A stretch of DNA of 64,000 bases from Patiria pectinifera (lineage: Eukaryota > Echinodermata > Asteroidea > Valvatida > Asterinidae): contig CM057133.1 in NCBI GenBank assembly GCA_029964075.1, positions 14,780,699-14,844,698 of the forward strand, given 5' to 3'. Made by a program: the position numbers and the translations under genes. The notes below the pieces were generated by a model. The model was not told where the DNA came from and made no database searches. It saw nothing but the letters and a program-made list of their open reading frames with translations. Shown here piece after piece: positions 43,710 through 55,288 of this stretch (its first letter is position 1; the number at the start of each line of letters is the position of its first letter).

Positions 43710-43773
43710 CTACAGATAGAGTTGTTTTGACTCGGCCGGCGTTGACTCCACAGGGCAGTATGGACACTTGATT
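43710..43773 (-). CDS. RMND5A: RMND5A coding exon 9 and stop (RING part 2)
   Basis: Encodes [20 protein letters not shown] then TAG at 43710-43712. CPYCP provides the last RING cysteines. The acceptor is CTTCACAG. Confidence 0.94.
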
Positions 43774-46700
43774 CTGTGAAGAAAACAAATTGGATGGAAA
43801 TGTAAGCTGATTGATTCATGAGGTTACGATCACAGGCACTGCTAGAAGGGACATAGGGGATGTGTGACAACAGTTATTGATGTCGAAACAAGCTCAAAAT
43901 GATCTCGGTAGCTGCGGGCCAACAAATTTGTGTTCATGCACGGGTCACAAGATTGTGCCATGTAATTTCTGGAAGGAGTAGTGTTTTGAGTTACAAAAAT
44001 CTGGTTTTTGACCCTAGTGGCCCTTTTTTTCAGGACTACATTAAATTAGTAGGCGGTCAGTGGAGACCCATGAAAGTGCAAAAAAAGAGGGCCCGGTGTC
44101 GTGCCAAAAACCGTCCGGTGCCAAATAGTGTCCGCTAATTAGCATAATGCGATCTGATTGGTCATGCGTCTATGACGTCACATTGTTTACGGACGCTTGC
44201 CAAATAGTGTCCGCGCTTAGCGTGCATCCTATTGCGTGCCTTGTCGAGCTGTCAATACATCGTATAAAAAAGATCTCTTTTCACCTGAATTTGCTTTTTA
44301 CAATCTGTTTTAACGTTTTCCTTGTTATCTGTGATAACTATTTGACTTGAATTCCCTAATAGTTTAAACATTATATTTGTGCAAAATGTTTGTGTGTTTT
44401 TTTCGCGTCAGTTCACCTGTTTGGCATGCAGTACGTACGTAGGACTAACGTCGTGTGAAGTGTGTGTAGTGCGTACTGTGCTGTGTGTAGCATTATAACC
44501 AACGTTACATTTTACGGTTTCTCCCACCTAATACTGTCCGATTTTTCCTGCCAAATATTGTCCGATTTTTCCTGCCAAACTGTCCGATTCCCCCTGCCAA
44601 ACTTGTCTGATTCCCCCGCCACTGAATATTGTCCGATTTTTCCTGCCAACAAATACTGTCCGATTCCCCTCCCTGCCAAATATTGTCCGATTCCCCCTTG
44701 CAAAATACTGTCCGATTTTGCCAGCTTAATACTGTCCTGCAGGACGTACGTACGTGCGCCCTTGTTCTCGCTCGATCGACGGCCCCCGGCCCCGGACACT
44801 ATTTGGCACCGAACACTATTTGGCATGTATTACATGCTAAATAGTGTCTGGCGCCTACTGCGCATGCTCAGCGGACACTATTTGGCACCGGACGGTTTTT
44901 GGCACGACACCGGGCCTGAGGGACGAGTTGATATACCCTTTGCGAGGGCCTGAGGGACAAGTTGATTACTACCCATCGAAGGCCGTCACTGGAACGTTTG
45001 TTACTAACTAACTAACTAACAGAGAGACATGACAATTTGTTGAGCTGCTACAAGCAGCTAAAAACATGTCAATTTGTCAAATATGCTACAATGAATAGTG
45101 CCACTAAGTGTCGGCTTGATTTTAACCCTTACTCTAAGTACTGATGCACAGAAACATTTGAAATCCGCAAAAATACCCGCAAATCCCATGACTTAAAACT
45201 GACTTTACGAAATCAATAGAAGCGAACAGTAGTCATTGTCTTCCTGGGTTTTCGGTGGGAGAAGTTATGGCTTTTCCTTTACTCTACTAGTTCAAAAACC
45301 TGGCCTTCGAATATAATGTCGTTGTTCTCATCTTTATTCTATAATTTTTAAACCAGGTAGGTATCCAGATAACTGTTGGTAAGTTTTTTGGGGTATATTG
45401 TTCTTAAAACAGCCGTAAGTAAAAAGCCCCAACTTACTTGTTTCCGTTTGTCAGTTTGTTGAGGGAATCTCTTGAGATGGCATGTCCGCAGGTCAGGCGG
45501 ACTGGTGGGTTTGTCTCCGATGTCTGCTGTCGCAGGATGGGGCAGGCAAAGATGGAATGATAGCGGTGGTTCTCGCCAAGATCAACCTCAATCTAAAACG
45601 ATGACAAAAATGTAAAAAAAAGGCCATTGTAAAAACTAATTGTCACGCTACAAAACTGGAAAACTGCAAAACCATTGGTTTTGCACCCATTCCAATGGGA
45701 TGGGATTTACACAGTTAATTTAATTTACATCAGAGTGAAAAGGCCCATGACAATCTGGAGCACTGATATCACTAACTGTGTGAATCCCATTGGAATGGGT
45801 GAAAAACCCATAGCCTTTTACAATCTGTTAGATCTCTGGTTTGCATGAACGGATTTCCATGACATTTTCACTGATTATACACAAGAGTATAATTAATATG
45901 CTCCATCAAAATGAAATACTCATGTTAAAGGTATAGTCCATCATTTGTAATTTGTGCATTTTGTTCGTTTGAAGCAACAAAAGTGCTCAAGATCTAAAGA
46001 AGGGTGCTGAACAACTAACCTGATGAAGTTTCAGCTAAGCTTTAGCTGCATATTTTGAGAAAAACAACATTCTAGGATCTCGATTTCAAATCAAAAGTTG
46101 CTGAATCATGTTTTGAATTGGGCCTGAATTCAGCGTCCGAGACACGTTCTCACTGAACCGATTGCAGCTACGCGATGTCGCGCACTGATCTGACGAACTA
46201 TAGCAACCGCGTGCGGGTGTGTGTTGTGCCAATGCTTGCGTGCGCTTTGAGGAATAACAAAACAAACTACTAATTTGAATTTCCAACGGTGCTTCTTAAG
46301 AAGCACCTTTGGAAAGGCCTTCTTTTGTTGATTTCTTGAAAATGACAGCTTGCCAGAAAAAATAATTTCACAGGGAGTTTAGTTCCCTTACTATCTTTCA
46401 ACCAAGTACATTTTTCAACAATAATTATGGCAGTTACTTTTTGGATAGCTGCAAATGATGGACTCTGGCTTTAAGTAGTTTTTGAGAAATTAAAGGAAAT
46501 CTGCTTGCACAACTTTTGTTTGGGACACCCTGTATCTTAACTACTACTTACCGGAAGTTCATCCTTTGCGTTCCACACTACTTGGCACTGCCTCTGCTGC
46601 ATTACTTGTCTGATGTTAAGTAGGGCAGGCAGAGCAGCGCAGCCAGCTGATATACTGTATGGAATCAAGGAAAAAAAAACTGGCAACAGTTACCAAGCGT

Positions 46701-49700
46701 TGGCGGTCAAGAATCGCACTACAAACTACAACACATTCAGCAAACCTTCATTGTCTTCATCTGATAAATCCCCCTAAATATCCGAATTATTCATTATCCC
46801 CTCAAGCACACCAGCTACAGAGAGCCTACCTTTGAAATTAGCAACTGCTATTGATAAGTGGGAAAATCCACAATTTTGAACGAAAACTTGACAGGTTTAT
46901 CAACAAATCTGATGGCTTTATTATTGTATAACATTGCTGTTATCTTAAAATTGATCAGTGTGCACTCAATTGACGTGTTTTTGAGAGGGGGTTCATTATA
47001 CAGTCGGGTTTTGAAATGCATATTCATGTTGTACGAATTTGTATGATGGACGGTTAAAGGGTTAACGCACTTATGCAATAATGCACTAATGCAAATTTGG
47101 GTAAGTGGAGATACGCAACTGTATAAAGTTTTGTTCATACTCAGCACGAAAAAGAACACAAATGGGAATTTGTGTTGAAGATGCAAATTCGTAAAAATTG
47201 AAAAGTTTCCAACTCAAAGCGAATTTTACAGTGAATGTTTCACGTCATCATATTCGCTTCGTATTCGCATTAAGGTTTCAGTATGAACCGGCTTTGAGGT
47301 GGTGGTGTACTGTTCCAAGGATTCCAAGTTTTGTTTCTAGAACCCATCCTTTTACCTGACTGTCAGAGGGCTTTCCACAGACAGACCCAGCAGGGCACAG
47401 GCATCCTGAGTGAAGACGTCACAGATGTCATCCCAGTGGATGGGGTCTAGGAGATGAGAGTAAGGCGTGTGCTCCAGGCCTTGGCGGATGAAGAGGAGGC
47501 TGCCCATCAACACCTGAAGCTCTGAAGACGACGGAAAGACAGAACAAGTATTAGCTCTCATTAGTCTGAATTAGAGGTGCAAGGATACAAATGTTCACCA
47601 TAGGATATGATGCAATACCCACAAGTCACCCAAACACAACTCGGGTTGAAAGCTTATCTAGTCTGGTCCGGTCTTGTCCGGTCTGTTCCGGTTATTTTGG
47701 TCTGGTCTGGTTTGGTCTGAACTGCTCTAGTCTGGTTTGGTCTAGTCTGGTCTGGTCTGTTCTAAACTGCTCTAGTCTGGTTTGGTCTAGCCTGGTCTGA
47801 GTTTTTTCAGGTCTAGTTAGGTCTGTTCTGGTCAGTTTGGTCTGGTCTGGTCCTTTCTAAACTGTTCTAGTCTGGTTTGTTTTGTTCTGGTCTGGTCTGG
47901 TCTGGTGTAGTCTCCTTGGGTCTGGTCTACTCTGGTTTGGTTGCTTCTTGTCTGGTTTGGTCAGGTCTGGTCTGGTTTGCTCCAGTCCGGTCTGGTCTGG
48001 TCTGGAAGGGTCTAGTCTGGTCTACTTTGGTTCCCTCTGGTCCTGTTTGGCTTGGTCTGGTCTGGTCTGGTCTGATCTTGTCTGATTTGGTCCTAGCCAA
48101 GCAACAAGTGTGGCTATGAAACCGTGTCTGGTCTAGTCTGGTCAAGCATCCAAAACAATACTGTCTACTTAAATGTTCTTCCTGTCCTTCATGTGAAACC
48201 AACCTTTTGCATGGCCCTCGGCAAACGAGGAGAAGTTTCTTGCAAATGTCAGGGCCTCCTGTTGTTTGGCCCCGCCGTGGCTAATCAGCTCAATGAAGCG
48301 TAACCGGTGCAGCTTGAACTCTAACGAGCTATTCTGAGCTTGAAGCTGCTCCCTGTGTCTGGCTGCCCAACTGAGAACAATCAACGAGGAAAGACAATTT
48401 TGAACAAAAACAATGCTTAACTGGAAAGCAAATAAAATATTCTCAACCTCCCCCCCCCCATATTGAAAATAATTTACTTGCCTCTAAATGTATCAGAAAT
48501 GACTATTGTGGCCCTTTATTTAATCCTAACCCTGCAGGGTATTCTGGCTAGAAACCCTGCCAAACGCAACAACATGCAACACTTGTCAAAGTGACAGGCC
48601 TGCCAAGTGTAGCAAGATCCATCACGCCAAAAGTCCCAAGGCCAAGCTGCATCAGAGCCTGTGGTCCCCGAACGCAGCAGGATACAACTGTGGCATTGTT
48701 CTATGAGACAAGCTCTCATTGTCTCAGAAGTGGTCGTTTATGCACTGGTGTTGGTAGCTGAATGCATCAAAGTGCACCAGACTTTTCCACCTGATGCACT
48801 GTGTTGTGTCTGGCAGGGTTAGGGTTAACCCTAACATGGTATATGTACTGTGCTCAAAAGTTCAAGATCTCGCATGCATACTTACGCCATCGCTGGCCGA
48901 AGATCCTTCCGTTTCAGGGCCTCCAGGATCTGATTAATTTCAATGAAGGGCTCCTTGGCCGAGTCTAACATGTCCAAATCAGCCTCCTGATTGATAAAGA
49001 AAGAAGCATCAATTATCCACGGTTAATTTTTGTTTCATTTGAAGCAAATAAATTGCTTTGTGTCTCGCAAATTCCATTGCTAATGCACGTAGAAAAGTGT
49101 GTACCCCATTTTGAAACCCCATTCAATGATTGTTTACTTCAAAACGATACCATTTCAGACGGAATAATTTCACAGGGTATTTGACACCAGTCATACCCTC
49201 ACTTTGAGCAAGGTTTCTGTTGTTAAATCGGTAGGTTCCTTTCTGGGTAGCTTACACCAATGTTCCTGCATTTCTTTTAGGCTATCACAGGGTGGACGCA
49301 TGTACATTTTCAAGTAAAAGAACGTGTATGAAAATAAGAGCATTAACAGCAAGCACTGGACTCCTAAAGCACTGCTTCGAGTAAACCCTTACCAGTTCTA
49401 AGAGCAACAATTTTGAAATTGTTATTAAAGCCCGAGTGTATAAATGATATTAGGAATGGTGCTATACTGTCAAGGAATCTTTGAATGACTGTTAGTACGT
49501 TTTGTACTAGTCAGTAGGATATGACATATCACATTCTAAAAATCTACAATTGGAAACATGAGGTCTCTAAAATACATCAGTATAAATTTATGTGACCGGC
49601 TCCACAAAAAAGGGTATTAAGTCGCGCTGTGCATTATTGTGTAATGGCCCGCTAAACACTGAGATGGTGAAAATTTCGTCAAAATGTGATTTTCATTTTT

Positions 49701-52700
49701 TGTCACGAATTACATCTTTAATACTTACAGTTTCAGGTTTCATTCACAGAAATGTTGATTTTGATGAACAATTCGGAAAAACAACCATTTTGTGTGCATC
49801 GTTCTGTAGTTCTACAACAGAGCCAGCTATTTCAAAGCCTGTTTTCTCAGTTGTGTAATTCGAACTCCAAGGAAGTAATTAATATGCAAATATGTCATAT
49901 CTCCAGAACGGGAGGGGCTATGGAGCTCTATTATATACCAAATGAAAGCTTACGTTGTGGGCTTTCCAACCACGTATATAACCTTTTTGTGGAGCCGGTC
50001 ACTAATGTGAATGTGTATTTGCACAATTCGTTCCTACCTCTGTCAGATTTTCGGCTATGTCAAGCATACCCTGCCGTAAGAAGTGTTCACAGATCACCTC
50101 ATTGAGAAGCCGCATTCTCTCTGGTGACTCAAACGTCTGTTCAGAGTTCAGCTGGATCAGCTCGCTGGCGAAATTCTGCCGAGAAGACATCAGAGTATGA
50201 ATGGTCAAGTATAATAATTTGGGAGGCTAATCATCCTTACTCACAGCTGGTATGCTGAATTGCGAAGGACGCGGCTACAACGTGGTCGGGCCGCTGGCAC
50301 GTAAAGGCACCTATGGCTGCCGGCCACATCGACCCATAATATGACCACAGAGCACAGCCTGAGATCGAAAGTGTTTGATTTTTCCGGAGGGAGGAAAACC
50401 GGAGGGCCCGGAGAAAAACCCTTGTGGCACAGGAGAGAACCAACGCACAACTCTACTCACATGCGATCCGCGGCCAGGATTCGAACCGTGGTCACCTTGG
50501 TGAGAGGCGAGCGCTTTACGCACAAGCCACCCATGCCACCCAAAGTATCAGCGACTAGTTAACTTTATGTCATAACACAGAACCCTTGTTCAGGTTTTGG
50601 TCTGATCAGAATTTGATGTGAATCAAAACACAAAGTTTTTTTTTGTTTCTGCTCGGTTTGGACCACTTGGTTTGTTAACACTTGGCATTTTTGCTGGGAA
50701 CCCACTGCGGTTCAAGCATTTCCCTTATACTTCAATCAGGCCGTTCTGTATTTCTAATACCACAAATGCCCATGGAAAGCCCTATAAAAAAAATATGTCA
50801 ACTAATCTGAACCCACACAAGCCAAAATTCCTTGCTATCTTGTGAAACACACTTACTACCAAAAGCCGGTCATACTAAAAAGCGTCAACACACGCAGAAA
50901 CGTCAACACAGCGTCGACACCTCGAAAACGCTTTCAAATTGACAAAACCAGTATTCCAACCGCACAGTATGGGCAAAAATGAAATTTTGGCTTAAAATAA
51001 ATAGGTTAAACGTCTGAAAATTGCAATTTTCAGTTCAAGAAAATTGGCTCTTCGTGCAGCTCCCAAATCGGCAGCCATGTTGCCTCAGGAACAGCGCTGA
51101 CGATACCATTTCGCAAAAGTGGTGATAACATTATACAATAAATCAACAGAGGGCGGTCGTTACGTGTGAATCTGAATACGAAGACATGATAATTTTATTA
51201 CCTGCACATCCATATCTGAAATGGTGTAGTCCAAGCTCAGTGCAAAGGCAAGATGGCGGACAACGGCAGTGCTGCTTAGAGATATTTTTTCGCGTGAAAA
51301 AACTCCATTTTCGTAACCAAATGTAACTTCTGACCCACCGAAAATCTTTTTAAGTCTAAACTTTACAGTTCTATGCCCTTTTTTGTTAATTTAGAATGCG
51401 TTTTGGAGGTGTTGACGATGTGTTGATGCCATGTTGACGCTTCTGCATGTGTTGACGCTTATTAGTACGACCCCCAAAAGCACCTTATCAAAAGCAGTTT
51501 CTTCTGATAGGGTGAACAGAGATTCTTTGCTTACAGTAGCAGACCCGCAATCCCCTGTGGTTAGCAGAGCGATGAAATTGAGCCCAAGTGAAAGTCAGTG
51601 TACAGGGTGAGTAAAAAAAAACAACCAAATGTTGGGACAATTGTTTTAGTGAAGTTCTGCATGTAGCACTTTCAAAAATCTAGGATATAAAAAAGCCCAA
51701 TTCATAAGCTTTCTTTTAGAATAAAAATCATTCAAATCACTCATGTACTTTTAAAGTTACAGAATTTTAGACACAACCACAGTTTTAAGGTTCTGTCCAC
51801 GGATCACAAAAAGTTCAGCATTCTTTCAGCAAACGAAAACAAATCACATAGGGATGTGTGTGAATTGTTTTCGTTTTGCTGAGAGAACGCACACCTTTTT
51901 GTGATCCGTGGACAGAACCTTAAAACGGTGGTTGTGTTTAAAATTCCGTAACATGAAAAGTACATAAGTGATTTGAATGAATCTTGTACTAAAAGAAAGC
52001 TTATGAATCGGGCTTTCATGTCCTAGATTTTGAAAGTGCTACATACAGAACTTCAATAAAACAATAGTCCCGACATTTGGGTTTCGTTTTTTTTTTACTC
52101 ACCCTGTAGATTCCAAATTCAGGAAACACAACCCTTCATTTAGCTTGCATTGCTGTGAGGCTCTAAATGCCGAGTCCCAGTATTTCAGACATGTATACAT
52201 ACGTACATATTATGGGCAGAGATGCCACAGGGTCTGCTTGAAAAAACCGGAACTGGGTCTGCTTGAAAAAAAACCCAGAACGGCTGCTTGAAAAAAACCA
52301 GACTTTTTTGTGAGTGAAAAAGCCACTCCGTGTCCGACACAAAGTCCCCGTTGTCATCTTTATCTTGTAGCCAAGCCAAGTTTTGTTTATTTTTTAATTT
52401 TGCTTCTATGGCCTTTAAAGCTGTCGGTTCGTTCAATCACTGACTTTTTTCATATTCCTAATATTTATTCTGCCTACCCGAATTTCCAACATAATATTCG
52501 ACACGAAACATGCACAATTCCACAACACTGCTGTCGGTGTACATGATCCTTGCACTACGCGATGCGCTCAACAAAAACATGGTTGGTACCTGCATTTTTT
52601 GTATTCACATATATCACTGCGATCGGAAACCACCGATAGCTGACACGATAGACTTGATTTCCAGGCTGAATGCTACCGGTACGTGTGCTTAGCACACAAC

Positions 52701-54502
52701 GCGCCCGCGTTGTACACTGTGTGCAATTAAGTACGTTGGCCGCTTGTATCGCATGCAGGCTCGGCAACAACATACACAAAGAATGTTTTTAAGACTACTT
52801 CAACGAACAACGTTGTGCCATGCGTGCGCCTAAATGTACTAAATCGAGGTAAAAATCAACGCATTTCTTTTTTTTTTTTTTTCTTTTTTCGTTTTACTTC
52901 TCTTTTTCTGGTTAATTCGACAGCCGGAATTTTGTGAGAATTTTTTTTAAAACCGGAATTCCGGTTAAAACCGGAAAAGTGGCATCTCTGTATGGGGGTT
53001 AACAGAGACCACACCTGTACATGTACACTGACCTTGTCAATGGCCTTGCCCACTTTGGAGACGCTGCTGTGGATGTCCTTGTGCTCATTGCTGACTCGGG
53101 TCAGTATGTCTTTGGTTCTGTTCTGGGCGGAGCTGAGAATCAGCTGATGCACTCTGTTCAACTCGGTGTGCGGCTCCGCTGCAAAATAAAAAATAAAGTT
53201 ACTAAAAATAATGTGTGTTTATCCAAACTAAAAACTTCCTAATTCAGCGAGTCGGAGGGTTGAAGTTTGGAAGTGGGACTGGAAACATTACATCAGCTAA
53301 TATCTAATGGGTGCTGTTTGAGCTGGTATAGGCCGAACGTTATATATAAAAGAAGTCTTTACAGTTCTATGAACCTCCCCTCATATTTTCTGCCCTTGTG
53401 CTGGCACTTTTGACCAATACTGAACGACTGGCAACAGCCGCATCGAGGCACTTTGCCAAAATTTGACGCAAGCTAGTGTGGGCGTGATTATCACAACCCA
53501 CAACGTCATTGCAGCATGATGCTTTCGTGAACAATGGCAGCAGAAATTCATCTGAAACCAACCAACCCGAAATGACAAGATAACTAGACCTCTGAAGGTA
53601 ATGAATTCAACCTATTTTTGTTATTAAGCAGTTGTATACAGGATTGTGTGATTATAAGGCCAAATAAAAAAAAATGTTAAGCGTCCTCGCCCACTTCCTT
53701 TTTGGATGCCACCTCCTTATAAAAGAAAAAAAAAAAAAAACTAAAAAATAATAAATTTTCAGCAGTGACATCATTCTGGCCTCTTTGCCTGTTCAATATA
53801 AAGCTGGTGTTTCATTCCTGAGTCCAAGTGGCGGCCATTTAAAAAAATAAAAGGGCTTCCTCCTTCCTTTTTTTCAAAAAGACAGGAAGCTAAACATATT
53901 TTTTTATTTTTTATTTGGCTTTAGTTAAGTTACAAATAATTCCAATCTTAATTAGATTATTCGCTCCCCTAGCAATGGGACCTTCCTCGCACAGGTTGTA
54001 TGGCATTTTGTGGCTGATATACGGAGGTAGTCCAGTATTTCAGCCACATTTATGGGGCTAGTAAAAACTCGAATATAACTGTTACAATGCCACCCCCCCC
54101 CCCCAAAAAAAACCCCAAAATATTAACAAAATGAAAAATAAATATATTCCTGGGATAAATTTCATAAGCATGATAAGGATGTTTTCCCACCAATTGTTAC
54201 CATTAGTTAAAGTTCACCCATATTTTTCCTCGAACGTCAAAACAAGAACCCCAGCTTCTTCGACCACCATATCATGCCTATTTAAATAATTTATCACGAA
54301 TTGCGTGCAACATCACACATCAACGAACTTGCATTTTAGAAACTGAATTTCTAAAATGATTCTCACCACTCGACAACTCCTGTCTTATGTTACTCAAGCT
54401 CTCGATCAGTTCCTCTAAAGTACGAGCGGAATGAGCTTTGATTCCATCAAATTTCCCAAGAACTTTGTCGACTTCCTTTTGCACACTCAGGCAGGCGTCC
54501 AT
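43710..54502 (-). CDS. RMND5A: RMND5A, RING subunit of the GID/CTLH E3 ubiquitin ligase
   Basis: RMND5A (yeast Gid2) pairs with MAEA (Gid9) to form the catalytic RING heterodimer of the GID/CTLH complex. Coding exons: 54367-54502, 53033-53178, 50038-50175, 48886-48986, 48204-48370, 47356-47521, 46552-46654, 45438-45592, 43710-43773; 1176 nt, 391 aa, the same length as human RMND5A. Visible parts are the N-terminal helix ([18 protein letters not shown]), [17 protein letters not shown], a LisH-like [20 protein letters not shown], the CTLH/CRA region ([51 protein letters not shown]) and the degenerate RING from CPILRQQT through [10 protein letters not shown] to KCPYCP. All junction phases agree and no lesion is seen. 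It is named RMND5A, but invertebrates usually have a single RMND5A/B ancestor. Confidence 0.96.
44090..44915. mobile_element. Element with about 46-bp inverted ends and TGTCCGATT minisatellite
   Basis: GGCCCGGTGTCGTGCCAAAA and CCGTCCGGTGCCAAATAGTG at the left are repeated inverted at about 44870-44915. Inside, 44523-44745 is a tandem array of units of about 20 bp, TGTCCGATT(T/C)(T/C)(C)CTGCCAAA. The motif GCCAAATAGTGTCCG also recurs internally (about 44200, and inverted about 44795-44850). It lies in RMND5A intron 8. The flanking GAGGGCCTGAGGGAC is duplicated at the right side (44910 and 44945). Confidence 0.85.
45438..45592 (-). CDS. RMND5A: RMND5A coding exon 8 (RING part 1)
   Basis: Encodes [20 protein letters not shown] then [20 protein letters not shown] and [11 protein letters not shown]. 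It contains the first zinc-ligand Cys and the CGH motif of the RING. Confidence 0.96.
45926..46473. mobile_element. MITE with ATCATTTG arms, copy 1
   Basis: TTAAAGGTATAGTCCATCAT at the left and ATGATGGACTCTGGCTTTAA at the right are inverted. The interior, including CCTGATGAAGTTTCAGCT and CCGATTGCAGCTACGCG, is shared with 59326-59870. It lies in RMND5A intron 7. Confidence 0.88.
46552..46654 (-). CDS. RMND5A: RMND5A coding exon 7
   Basis: Encodes [20 protein letters not shown] then [14 protein letters not shown]. The acceptor is CATACAG and the donor is CCG/GTAAGT. Confidence 0.95.
47356..47521 (-). CDS. RMND5A: RMND5A coding exon 6
   Basis: Encodes [20 protein letters not shown] then [20 protein letters not shown] and [14 protein letters not shown]. 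Confidence 0.96.
47645..48150. repeat. TCTGG pentamer microsatellite
   Basis: About 500 bp of degenerate TCTGG/TTTGG/TCTAG units with occasional CTGAACTGCTCTAG inserts, in RMND5A intron 5 only 54 bp from exon 5. The 80-90-aa open frames through it are low-complexity artefacts. Confidence 0.95.
48204..48370 (-). CDS. RMND5A: RMND5A coding exon 5
   Basis: Encodes [20 protein letters not shown] then [20 protein letters not shown] and [15 protein letters not shown]. The acceptor is TTCTCAG and the donor is AAAG/GTTGGT. Confidence 0.95.
48524..48825. mobile_element. Element with CCTAACCCTGC inverted ends
   Basis: CCTAACCCTGCAGGG at the left and TGGCAGGGTTAGGG at the right. Internal phrases such as CAACATGCAACACTTG and TGATGCACTGTGTTG give further imperfect pairing. 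Compare 37895-38236. Confidence 0.6.
48886..48986 (-). CDS. RMND5A: RMND5A coding exon 4
   Basis: Encodes [20 protein letters not shown] then [13 protein letters not shown], the start of the CTLH region. The acceptor is AATCAG and the donor is GGC/GTAAGT. Confidence 0.95.
49592..50002. mobile_element. MITE with GTGACCGGCTCC ends
   Basis: GTGACCGGCTCCACAAAAAA at the left and TTTTTGTGGAGCCGGTCAC at the right; 411 bp in RMND5A intron 3. The interior has overlapping small frames but no conserved protein. Confidence 0.9.
50038..50175 (-). CDS. RMND5A: RMND5A coding exon 3 (LisH-like)
   Basis: Encodes [20 protein letters not shown] and [20 protein letters not shown] then AENLTE; 46 codons, phase 0 at both ends. 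A MITE ends 35 bp past its donor. Confidence 0.95.
50270..50543 (-). mobile_element. tRNA-derived SINE, minus strand
   Basis: Read on the minus strand: a head with GGGTGGCTTGTGCG, B-box GGTTCGAATCCTGG, then TTGGTTCTCTCCTGTGCCAC, TTTTTCTCCGGGCCCTCCGG and GGTTTTCCTCCCTCCGG. This is the layout of a full tRNA SINE. It lies in RMND5A intron 2. Confidence 0.85.
50867..51473. mobile_element. MITE with GCGTCAACAC repeats and an 8-bp target duplication
   Basis: Exact 8-bp direct repeats CCAAAAGC flank the element (50859-50866 and 51474-51481). The inverted ends CGGTCATACTAAAAAGCGTC and its counterpart carry repeated GTCAACAC units at both ends (three or four per side). The 607-bp interior is non-coding. 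The target length suggests a hAT-like transposase. Confidence 0.88.
51603..52106. mobile_element. Intact 504-bp palindromic MITE (TA target site)
   Basis: CAGGGTGAGTAAAAAAAA and TTTTTTTTACTCACCCTG are inverted ends flanked by TA on each side, the Tc1/mariner-type target. The two arms pair almost fully, for example AAGCTTTCTTTTAG with CTAAAAGAAAGCTT. It is the reference copy for the fragments at 22694, 31482 and 34251. Confidence 0.92.
52217..52990. mobile_element. Element with CAGAGATGCCAC ends
   Basis: CAGAGATGCCAC at the left and GTGGCATCTCTG at the right, flanked by direct TATGGG. GGTCTGCTTGAAAAAA is repeated three times near the left end, and AACCGGAATTCCGGTT is near the right. It is 774 bp with no conserved ORF, and is probably non-autonomous hAT. 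Confidence 0.78.
53033..53178 (-). CDS. RMND5A: RMND5A coding exon 2
   Basis: Encodes [20 protein letters not shown] and [20 protein letters not shown] plus K. The acceptor is TTTTGCAG and the donor is AAG/GTCAGTG. Confidence 0.95.
54367..54502 (-). CDS. RMND5A: RMND5A coding exon 1
   Basis: Starts at the ATG at 54500-54502: [20 protein letters not shown] through [16 protein letters not shown]. The donor is AGTG/GTGAGA (phase 1). Confidence 0.93.
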
Positions 54503-54754
54503 GTTGAAGATTTCCTTCTTTGTTTACCACATCATATGAAACGTACGTGACTTCCGGTAAAACTACATTCCAGAGATTTTTAATAGCGCCCTCTATATTA
54601 TAATTTAAATTCCTGTCTGTTTTCGGGGGGGGGGGGTGTTTGTAACTACCAAGACAAAAACGTTTAAAAAATTTCCTGTACAAATTCCTCTTTTTCCGCT
54701 TTACCACCCACAAATGTCTCTATATAGGCTTGCACATAAACGAATTTTCATTTT

Positions 54755-54945
54755 GTATGCTTAGTTTTAACGGAAAAAACTAGGCCTATATTCCGATTGC
54801 GGGCGTCTGCAACCCTCTGTAAAAGTGCTTTCATTTTGCGCACAAATGAACCCACCCTGCGTATGGGGCGCCGTTTGTCCGTCAAATAATTATTTAGCCA
54901 ATTTTAAGCGAGAGCCAAATTATTGTCTGGCTGCCAATAATTCTA
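54755..54945. repeat. Dispersed repeat shared with 42410-42525
   Basis: GGGCGTCTGCAACCCTCTG, TTTCATTTTGCGCACAAATG and GTCTGGCTGCCAATAATTC repeat the sequence near 42440-42520. Confidence 0.65.
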
Positions 54946-55288
54946 ATTTTTGGAAGGAATAATTCAATAACTAAATGTCGGTGGATTTTATTTGTTCGAT
55001 GTCTTATTCAAAAGTGACTAACTTTTATTTTGCTAGGAATAGAGCAGCTGAAAAACAACTCGATTTTCCGGAGGTGAAACTCAAAACTAGCACGGGGAAC
55101 GAATTTTTAATAAAACATGAGCCTTACCCGAAAATAAATCATCTTTTGATTTTATTCCCTGGCCTTAAACAAACATCTTTGCTAATAAAGATTGACTGTT
55201 TTTATTGCCATTATATTCGCAAGTCGAGACTTTCGGTTGGCCACACAACCGAACAAATCAGAAATTAAATGATAGTCTATATAGTCGT

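Noticed and set aside
47591-48202. ORFs rich in [10 protein letters not shown] and DQTRPDQTR
   Set aside because: Translation of the TCTGG microsatellite.
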